Part shown: in pieces, positions 56,676 to 64,000 of the stretch | How positions within the stretch are numbered: the stretch's first letter is position 1 | How the letters are laid out: every line of letters starts with the position of its first letter | Source of the DNA: Crocodylus rhombifer | Lineage: Eukaryota; Chordata; Crocodylia; Crocodylidae | Length of the DNA: 64,000 bases | NCBI GenBank assembly: GCA_038503035.1 | Contig: JAVSML010001015.1 | Location: forward strand, 1 to 64,000 | Reading direction: 5' to 3' | Program-made: the position numbers and the translations under genes | The notes under the pieces: generated by a model | The model's input: only the letters and a program-made list of their open reading frames with translations | Told to the model about the DNA's origin: nothing | The model's database searches: none

Positions 56676-57680
56676 CTATGAGGATGTCCCGCAGTCCAGC
56701 AGCTTACGGAAACTCTTCCGGAAACTGTCGTCCAGGAAGGCATAGAGAAAGGGATTGAGGCAGCTGTTGGCATAGCTGAGGCTGGTGATGAAGTAGGAGA
56801 TGCCAATGACCAGCGGTGTCTGTGGGATGTCAGTAGTGAGTGCCACCACAGTGCTGAGGTGGTAGGGGGTCCAGCAGAAGAGGCATACAGCCAGGATGAC
56901 CAGTACCATCAGCGTCACTCGCTTCTTGGCCTTGTCCAGGGCCTTGGCGTGGCTGTGCAGGTGCAGGCGGCGCAGGCGGAAGAGCATGGCTGAGTAGAGG
57001 ACACAGGTGGTGGAGACTGGGATGGCGAAGCCCAGCAGGAGGGTGTAAATGCGGCTGGCCTTCCACCACAAGCTCTCTGGCTGCGGGAACACAAAAACGC
57101 ACTGCGGGCGGCCCTGCTCTGTGTGGATCTTGGCAAACACAGCAAAGGGCAAGATGATGAGCGTAACCAAGGCCCAGACGCCCAGGCTCACAATCTTGGC
57201 TGCACGGTAGGTGCGATAGGCCACCTGCTTGGACTTGATGGTAGCCACCACTACCAGGTAGCGGTCGATGCTCATGACGGTCAGGAAGTAAATGCTGGAG
57301 AAGGTGTTGTACTGGTCGATGGAGATGATCAGCTTGCACATGAACTCACCGAAGGGCCACTGCAACAGCAGGTAGTCTGCGATGTTGATGGGCAGCACCA
57401 GGGTGAAGAGCTCATCAGCAATGGCCAGGTTCAGGATGAAGATGTTGGTCACTGTCTTCATCTTGGGGGCTTTGAGGATCACATAGATGACTGCCGTGTT
57501 CCCTGTGAGCCCCACGGCACAGATCACTGAGTATATGATGGGCACCGCGATGTAGAAGTTGGGGATGGGAAGAGTGTCTGACACATTCAACCCACCCCGG
57601 GACCTTCCCTGGCAGCCCGCAGCCTCACCTGCACCCACGCAGGATGAGTTGAGCTCTGAGAGGGAGGAAAGGTTCTCCAT
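56676..57680 (-). CDS. NPBWR1: Neuropeptides B/W receptor type 1 (class A GPCR), single exon
   Basis: A 334-residue seven-transmembrane receptor for neuropeptides B and W. In other vertebrates it couples to Gi and acts in the brain on feeding, pain and stress. N-glycosylation sites are at N3, N11 and N32. TM1 has GN at 60-61. TM2 has 'NLAIADELF' with D89. C115 and C194 form the usual TM3-ECL2 disulphide pair. D122 in TM3 is the acidic residue shared with opioid and somatostatin receptors. DRY is at 139-141, W169 in TM4, 'CWTP' at 269-272, NPFLY at 309-313 and a possible palmitoyl Cys at 330. 'DELFTLVLPINIAD', 'DQYNTFSS' and the ECL2 'CVFVFPQPES' block favour NPBWR1 over NPBWR2. An in-frame TGA lies 9 codons upstream, so ATG at 57680 is the start if the exon is contiguous. 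The -3 base is T, a weak Kozak context. Confidence 0.95.
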   Translation of the reverse strand: MENLSSLSELNSSCVGAGEAAGCQGRSRGGLNVSDTLPIPNFYIAVPIIYSVICAVGLTGNTAVIYVILKAPKMKTVTNIFILNLAIADELFTLVLPINIADYLLLQWPFGEFMCKLIISIDQYNTFSSIYFLTVMSIDRYLVVVATIKSKQVAYRTYRAAKIVSLGVWALVTLIILPFAVFAKIHTEQGRPQCVFVFPQPESLWWKASRIYTLLLGFAIPVSTTCVLYSAMLFRLRRLHLHSHAKALDKAKKRVTLMVLVILAVCLFCWTPYHLSTVVALTTDIPQTPLVIGISYFITSLSYANSCLNPFLYAFLDDSFRKSFRKLLDCGTSS

Positions 57681-57934
57681 GGATCCAGGTGTTGGGGCAC
57701 TGTCTCAGATCTGCCCCAGACTGTGCTCAGCCCAGAGAGAGGCTGTGTGCCAGTGGCACTGAAGCCGCCTCCCAGGCTCCCCTTCTGTCAGGGCGCACTG
57801 GCTGGTCCTTGGCTCAGCTTCTCGCCTGCAGCCTTGGCTCTCAATCTGGTGCACTACCCCATGCGGTCCTCACGTTCCACTCCCTGCAGGTCCTGGCAAT
57901 GCAAACAGAACTGCTGTACTGTGTGTATCAGTCA

Positions 57935-58012
57935 GGCAATCACACACCACGCACACCACACACACGCCCGCATATACACACACGCGTGCGCGCACACACA
58001 CCACACATGCAT
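57935..58012. repeat. (CA)n-rich imperfect microsatellite
   Basis: A CA/CG-alternating tract 'cacacacgcccgcatataca' to 'gcgcacacacaccacaca'. It lies about 0.3 kb upstream of the NPBWR1 start codon and can adopt Z-DNA-type alternation. Confidence 0.85.
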
Positions 58013-58214
58013 ACTTAACATGATCAATTTCTCCTAGGCAGGTGCCTGTGGCACAAGAATGGATCTTTGATCAAAGCCACCGAACGCATTTAAACTCCTA
58101 GGGAGAGAAGAAAAGAAAACCCAAGCAGCTCAGCAGACTTCAGGGGGCTTGTCAACTCCTGTGTCAGGGTCCGTGGTAGTTTTTTCTCCCCCCCCCCCCG
58201 GGTGGATTATGGAT

Positions 58215-58310
58215 GTTGCAAAAACATACAGAAGCAGGGCTGGAAGGGCCCTCCAGAGATCAACCTAGTCCCACCCCCCGCCTAAGGGAGGATCATCCCT
58301 ACTCCTCTCC
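58215..58310 (-). mobile_element. Old CR1 3'-end remnant
   Basis: 'agggctggaagggccctcca' followed by 'gagatcaacctagtccc' and 'aggatcatccc' matches the CR1 3' UTR layout on the minus strand, but is far more diverged than the other copies. It sits in the presumed first intron of NPBWR1. Confidence 0.65.
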
Positions 58311-58384
58311 TTACCTCATCTCCTACCCCTACCCTTATCCCTTGCCCCCTCTCCCCTACCCATCATCCCACCCGCTCCTCTAAA

Positions 58385-58960
58385 CTCTGTGTGGGATGCC
58401 GGGGCTGGGGCTGACGCTGCCTCGGGCCGGGGGTTAGACGAGGTGCCCCCGGGGGTCCCTCTGCAGCCCCGCTTCTGCCCGACGCCGGCACCAAGCGCCC
58501 CCTCCCCCTCTGCCCCGGGGGCGCGGCCGGCGGGCGCCCCCTCTTACCTGCGCTGCCGGCCGGGCGCGCGCCCCGCTACCGGCTCCGCCCGAGCCCTGCG
58601 GCTCCCGGCGTTGCGGAGGGGCTGCCCCCGGGAGCGCAGCCCTTCCGCCCCCTCTCCATAGCCCCAGCAGTCCGCTCCGACCGCCGGCGTCCAAGGGCTG
58701 CCGGCCAGCTCTGCCTCCGGGCAAGGCTTTCCGCGTGCTCCCCTCGCCTCCAGCTCCGCATGTGCTCGGCGGCGCCTCGGCTTCACATCCCGGCCGGGGG
58801 CGGGCGCGGAAAGCTGCAGGAGGCTCGTCAGCCCGTTGCCATCTCCGCCGGTCACGTCTCGTCAGACCTCGAGCTCCTGGGGAGAAGCCGGCTCTGCCTT
58901 TCAGTGGGGACTCGCTCGCTTAGGTCCTCTAGGGGCCAGTGTGATACTACGGATTACGCG
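58385..58960 (-). promoter_or_regulatory. CpG island, likely NPBWR1 promoter and 5' non-coding exon
   Basis: A sharp rise in GC content with dense CpG ('gcgcggccggcgggcgcccc', 'gggcgcgcgccccgctaccgg') in otherwise CpG-poor DNA. A consensus minus-strand splice donor CAG|GTAAGAG lies at 58548/58547. A CpG island 0.7 kb upstream of the receptor with a donor facing it suggests a promoter and a non-coding first exon. The open frames in it come from GC richness. Confidence 0.6.
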
Positions 58961-59269
58961 GCTTCAATGGCCAAGCCCTTGCTCTAAGCCTGGCGCGGTT
59001 GAGCTCCGGTCTTCGAGGCAAATGAGCACCAGGTTTTTAATCGGGGCATCTTTGAACTTCACTAGCAGGGTTTCACCAACAGGATCCTTTCAGGCTTCAA
59101 GCCCTGTCACAGTGGGCGGGGGGGGGGAAGGGGGGGTAGCAATAAAACCAAACATTGTTTGTTGGATTCCTTTTTCCAATACCCCTTAAAACTTGGGCTA
59201 TATTCAGGGGTGTAGGTTGTAGGAAGAGCACACACCAACTGCAGAGACTTCCTCAGCCTGACAATGGGT
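58961..59269. other. Gene-free stretch
   Basis: Flank of the CpG island. A G-rich run is near 59115-59138. No gene. Confidence 0.45.
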
Positions 59270-59365
59270 TTTTAAAGCCAAAAGCTTGCCAAAAATTTTT
59301 TCCAACTATTCAAGTTGGTCTAATAAAAGATATCAGATTCAGCCAAAAACCCTTGCCGGGCTATA
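59270..59365. repeat. Single arm of the foldback repeat family
   Basis: 'aaaagcttgccaaaaatttt' followed by 'ttggtctaataaaagatatc' matches the right arm of the element at 24249-24478. Confidence 0.75.
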
Positions 59366-60137
59366 TTCAGTGTGGCCAGACGGGCACCAGTTGCTATTTC
59401 ACATCTAGAAGCAATTATGTTTTCTAATTCAATGTGTCAGCCACACCCCACCCAGAGCTGCCTGCATGTGTGCTGCTTTCTTTGAGGGTTAGCTTTGCCC
59501 TACTACTTTGCAGTCCTCTACTACTCTGTAATACTTTGTCATCATCAAAAGTATACACATTTGCATAATCATCAAGTTTAGTGGGTTCACAATTCTTCAT
59601 TAACTTTTTTTTTTGAGGCAGATTTCCAAACTGGAGCAGTCTGTGCACACAGCTAAAATGCACAGGTACCCTGAATGGGTAGGTAAGTTTGATACATTTT
59701 TTTTTTTATGTATGCAATATACCAAGGGGTGTTTCCAAGCAAGACCCACCACCATTCTCAGCACATCCCATTAGTATCTGAGGCTTCGGTGTCAGACGAG
59801 GCCTCAAATTTTATGATGCTTGCAAAGTGTTTAGAGCAAAGCTAAGCCTCAAAGAAAGCAACACATAAACTAATAAACAGACCACAGGGTCATAACAGTA
59901 CATCTGTATTTTAATTATCATTATGCTAGCAGTTGGAGAACCAAATTAAGATCAAAGCCCTAGTGTACCAACGGATAATAATAAAAGAGAATCTTTATTG
60001 TGAATAATGTCTTATAAACAGGACAAACAAATAAGTGTTGTAAGAAACTGAAGTAAAGAGGTTAAGTGACTTACCTGAGGAAAGACTGGAGTGATGTTGT
60101 AGCCATGATGGTTCAGGATTTATGAGAGGGGCAAGGA
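59366..60137. other. Gene-free stretch
   Basis: No recognised gene or structured repeat. Confidence 0.5.
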
Positions 60138-60284
60138 TTATTGGACCAACAGTATGTTGTGATAGACAATATTTTGAATGCAAGGCATTCTTCATCAGAT
60201 CTTATCTGACCTGAGCTGATGAAGAATGCTTTCCATTTGAAAGCTTGTCTAACTTTATCCCAACCACACAGTTAGTCTAATAAA
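60138..60284. repeat. Foldback repeat, second copy with both arms
   Basis: Left arm 60138-60198 and right arm 60217-60284 are inverted. The strongest part is 'gcattcttcatcag' against 'ctgatgaagaatgc'. The outer right arm reads 'ttagtctaataaagatctca', a diverged form of the family word. Confidence 0.75.
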
Positions 60285-61585
60285 GATCTCATCCACACAA
60301 AAAATATTTCCTGATGAAAAGAACTTGCATAAACTGAATCCTAATCTCTTACCCTATCTAATGTAACCAGATGCTTCATATCTAATAGCAACTCTGACCT
60401 GCTTTCTGGCTGATTAGATGGATTTCATGATTTATGCATTTTCTGCATTTCCCTCACTTTTAAGTTGCTTCAGTCTATGGAAGTACCTGCAGAGGGTAAT
60501 GTTAGGGGAAGAATATATCTGGTATCTACTTAAACTGCGAAGGCATGGACATTTCTTTTTGTCTCATAGCCCCCCAACCCCTCCCAAAAAATAAAAAAAG
60601 AGGTTTGATTTTAATTAAACTTACCCACCGGGTGAGGTTACATGCACAACTTTGTTAACTATACATGTTAAAAAAACCCAACAACAACAAAAACCTTATT
60701 GGAATTGGATTGCTTGTATACACAACATATTGCTTCTGTTCCAAATTCAACAACTTCAAGCAACATTTTAATATTTGTTGATGATAATTGTCATGTGTAT
60801 TGACAAGTATCAGTCACATTTTGTTTATTTTTAAATAAATGCAATACAATTATGAATAGATTCCAATTTGTATGTTTAGTGACCAAAATGAATATCATTC
60901 TAGCTCTGTAAATTTCTTTGTGAGTACTAAATTACATAAAGTTAAGGTTGTGTCTGCAGGGGTATAAATGGTATAAATTGGACCCATTAAGTTCACTTTG
61001 CAAACCATGAATGTTAAGAAGTATTCCTCTTTGGGGGGCGTTTCTGAGGAGCTTGCTAAATACATCTGGAAGTTTGTAATTGTTTTCAATAAAGTGAGAA
61101 GTTATCCAGGTTAATCTGAAATCAGGCAGAAGGCAGAGCAGAATGTGATTTAGAGACTAACTCAGTCTAACCAAGTTAGTCTCAAAGGTGCAACCTTGTA
61201 TCATCTTCAATGGGGGCAGGTTTTTACTCTGTATGCATGCAACTTGCCGAACTTGCAAGACTCTAAAGAGAAGAAAGAGAAACAGTGTACAACTGAAAGT
61301 TCAGCCTGACTTTTTCTTTTATAATTCCTGTACTTGGTCCTTGATTTAGTCTTAAAAAAGATTTATACATTTTCATGGAGATATAACATACTTGATTAGG
61401 GAATAGCTCTTTAGTAATTATAAGTTAGTCAGGGATCAGAAAGTTTCCTTCTATCAGAGGGACATTCATGACAGGGTTGCAGTTGCTTAAATATTTTTTT
61501 TGCAGAGCTATCAATTGGCTGGCTATTAAATAACTTTGAGGGCTATGTTAGTGACTCGGAATTAACATTATAATAAGCATTTATT
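60285..61585. other. Gene-free stretch
   Basis: AT-rich DNA with no recognised features. Confidence 0.5.
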
Positions 61586-64000
61586 ATGCTTACCCTCCTG
61601 CTAGCTGACACCAACCCAGACATAGTGGGGCTCACAGAAATGTGGTGGGACTCAACGCACGACTGGGTGGTGAATATCAAGGGCTATAGGCTGTACAGGA
61701 GGGACAGGACAGGGAACAAAGGTGGGGGTATGGCGCTCTACATTAAGGAGGAATACACATCCTCACCAAGTAGCACAAGGTCAGAGGAGGAGGACACTGA
61801 AGTGCTCTGGGTTAGAATACAAGGCAGTCAAAGGGAAAGAGAATTAACAGTGGGGGTCTACTAGAGACCACCCAACCAAGAAGAAGAGCTAGACCAGGAA
61901 TTCTTAAGTCAGCTCATGGAGGTAGTTAGGTCAAAGAACGTGGTCATCATGGCTGACCTGAACTTTCCAGACATCTGCTGGGAAGCTCAGTCAGCCAGGT
62001 CTGACCGCTCATGTAGGTTCCTAGCTGAGATAGAGGACCTCCATCTAACCCAGGAGGTGCACAGCACCACCAGGGGAGATGCCTTGTTGGATCTGGTGCT
62101 GGCCACAGGTGATGACCTGGTGAGGGGTCTGCAGGTGCTTGAACACCTGGGCTACAGTGATCATTGCCTGCTGGAATTCACCATCCAGTGCAAGGTGGCA
62201 AAGGCCTGCAGCAAGGCAGCAGCCCTGGACTTCAGGAGGGTGGACTTCAATGAGGTAAGAATAGTCGGGGGGGCACTGAGGTCCCAGAGGGGAGGGGAGT
62301 CAGGTGTCCAAGAAGAGTGGTCTTTCCTTAAGGAGACGATCCTCCAAGCCCAAAGGGAGGTAATCCCAACATGGATCAAAGGGGGCAAGAGGGTCCCTAT
62401 GGCTCACCAAAAGCATCTGGGAATGTCTCCTAGCTAAAAGGGAGGCGTAGACCCAATGAAAGAGAGGGGCCATGACCAGGGAAGACTATACCATGGTTGT
62501 TTGGGGCTGCAGGGGAACAGTTAGGAAGGCCAAGGTGGAGATGAAACTGGGACTAGCTACCCGGATCAAGGACAACAAGAAGCCCTTTTTTAAATACATA
62601 GGGGGTAACAAGAAGGTACCAGGTAACTTGGGGCCTCTGCAAGACATGCTAGGAAATCTGGTCATCACACCAGACAACAAAACCAACCTATTTAACAATT
62701 TCTTTGCCTCCATTTTCCTGAGCAGGGGCCAGGTCACCCCCACCCCACCGGGACCCCTGTAGGCCCCAGGGGAGGCACATCCAGGCCTAGGGTCAGTAAA
62801 GATCTAGTCAGGGAACTTCTGAAGGGACGGGATGTATTCAAATCAGCTGGTCCTGACGATCTCCACCCCAGAGTGCTGAGGGAATTAGCAGAGGTCATTG
62901 CGGGACCCCTGGCATGACTTTACAAGCACTCCTGGTGCTCTCGTGTGGTGCCAGAGGACTGGAAGAGAGCCAATGTAGCTCCCATTTTAAAAAAAGGGAG
63001 GAAGGAGGACACGGGAAACTATAGGCCTGTTAGTCTTACCTCAATCCTGGGTAAGCTTTTTGAGAGAATTATTCCGGCACATGTCCACGAGGGGCCAGCA
63101 GGGTAGATTATGCTTAGGGGCAACCAACACGGGTTCATTAGAGGCAGGTCCTGTCAGACCAACCTGGTGGCCTTCTATGACCAGATCACCAAATCCTTAG
63201 ATGCAGGGGTAGCAGTGGACATAGTCTTTCTGGACTTTAGGAAGGCCTTTGACACTGTCTCTCACCCCATTCTCATTAAAAAACTGGGGGACTGTGGTGT
63301 TGACACCTACACCGTCAAATGGGTCGCTAACTGGCTGGAGAGCTGCACCCAGAGAGTGGTGGTGGATGGGTCATTTTTGACCTGGAGGGATGTGGGCAGT
63401 GGGGTCACCCAGGGCCCAGTCCTCAGGCCCGCACTGTTCAACATCTTCATTAGTGACTTGGACAAGGGGGTAAAAAGCACCCTGTTCAAATTTGCTGATG
63501 ATACTAAGATGTGGGGGGATGTGGGCATGCTAGGAGGAAGGAATAGGCTACAATCGGACCTAGAAAGGTTACAGGGGTGGGCGGATGAGAATAGGATGGG
63601 ATTCAACACTGACAAGTGCAAGGTGATGCACCAGGGGAGGAAGAACCAGCAGCATACCTACAGGCTGGCGAACTCCCTTGTCATCAGTACAGAGGCAGAA
63701 AAGGATCTTGGAGTCATCATTGATGCCAAGATGAACATGAGCTGGCAGCATGGGGATGCAGTCAGGAAGGCCAACCACACCTTGTCATGCATCCACAGAT
63801 GCATCTCAAACAGGTCCAGGGAGATGATACTCCCCCTCTACGCAGCACTGGTCAGGCTGCAGCTGGAGTACTGCATCCAGTTCTGGGCGCCGCACTTCAA
63901 GAAGGATGTGGAGAACATGGAGAGGGTGCAGAGGAGGGTCACTTGCATGATCAGGGGGCAGCAGGGCAGGCCCTATGAGGAGAGGCTAAGGGACCTGAAC
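61586..64000 (+). mobile_element. CR1-type LINE copy 7, different subfamily, runs off the window
   Basis: It is 5'-truncated within the endonuclease domain and still in the ORF2 C-terminal region at the window end. Its protein motifs are CR1-like but clearly diverged from copies 1-6 ('SKSLDAGVAVDIVFLDFRKA', 'NMSWQHGDAVRKANHT'). Confidence 0.92.
61586..64000 (+). pseudogene. CR1-type ORF2, endonuclease and RT, partial and broken
   Basis: The endonuclease part shows 'GLTEMWWDSTHDW' and then a TAG at 61861-61863 where Tyr is expected. Next come 'VVIMADLNFPDICW', where the usual GDFN is ADLN, and 'GYSDHCLLEF'. A frameshift follows near 62430. Linker frame 62472-62762 has 'RIKDNKKPFFKYIGG'. RT motifs follow with several stops: 'NYRPVSLTSILGK', 'VFLDFRKAFDTVSH', 'SGVTQGPVLRPALFN' and 'FADDTKMWGD'. 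The C-terminal 'LQLEYCIQFWAPHFKKD' is present. The loss of the endonuclease Gly-Asp and multiple stops make it inactive. Confidence 0.88.

Larger units (their letters stand above)
57681..58384 (-). other. Upstream region of NPBWR1 (5' UTR and possible intron)
   Basis: On the minus strand a pyrimidine-rich stretch followed by 'gctgagcacag' (about 57716-57745) could be a splice acceptor just before the coding exon. If paired with the donor at 58547 the intron would be about 0.8 kb. It contains the CA repeat and a CR1 remnant listed separately, plus a C11 run near 58189. Confidence 0.4.

Noticed and set aside
57123..57530. 135-codon plus-strand open frame
   Set aside because: Antisense of the NPBWR1 coding sequence.
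56676..57680. NPBWR2 or a somatostatin/opioid receptor as the identity of the GPCR
   Set aside because: The TM2, TM3 and ECL2 blocks agree better with NPBWR1. Somatostatin and opioid receptors differ in the N-terminus and ECL2.
58389..58855. Several open frames in the GC-rich island
   Set aside because: Low stop density in CpG-rich sequence; no domain and conflicting frames on both strands.

Overview
This is nuclear DNA from an amniote, most likely a crocodilian. The evidence is several copies of a CR1 LINE whose 3' tail is built of 8-bp units (tctatgaa/atctatga), hAT DNA transposons, foldback repeats and one single-exon class A GPCR gene. A turtle or bird is less likely but not excluded from sequence alone. 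No bacterial features, tRNA or rRNA genes or CRISPR arrays were seen. A 400-base run of N marks an assembly gap (51912-52311).

Layout. 1-8672: old repeats (edge of a foldback element, a possible LTR, a perfect-looking hairpin, an internal CR1 fragment, a 1.26-kb TIR element) in AT-rich DNA. 8673-16168: a degraded hAT transposon with TIRs and an 8-bp target duplication, split by a nearly full-length minus-strand CR1 (10971-15421). 20050-22828: a second minus-strand CR1, itself hit by a 54-bp CR1 fragment and missing its RT active site. 24249-29034: a foldback repeat, then a very large inverted repeat enclosing a rearranged reverse-transcriptase fragment. 30923-35434: a nearly full-length plus-strand CR1 with recognisable ORF1 (coiled coil plus SGNH esterase) and ORF2 (endonuclease plus RT). 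37041-39263: two hAT-type non-autonomous elements. 42424-44792: three CR1 insertions in a row. 45961-48707: a probable solo LTR, a CA microsatellite and a hAT-like element with an alternating palindromic array. 56676-57680 (minus): the one host gene, NPBWR1, with a CpG island and a candidate 5' non-coding exon at 58385-58960. 61586-64000: a further CR1-type LINE that runs off the window.

The only protein-coding host gene I can support is NPBWR1, a G-protein-coupled receptor for neuropeptides B and W. The most interesting signal is in the CR1 elements. In all three copies that cover the ORF1/ORF2 junction, ORF1 ends in the canonical -1 slippery heptamer T_TTA_AAC followed at once by TAA. In the two best copies the -1 frame is open straight into ORF2, and in none is there an in-frame ATG before the endonuclease domain. 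This suggests that ORF2 of this CR1 lineage is expressed by programmed -1 ribosomal frameshifting. The two copies with the middle of ORF1 also share an in-frame TGA between its N-terminal region and its esterase domain.
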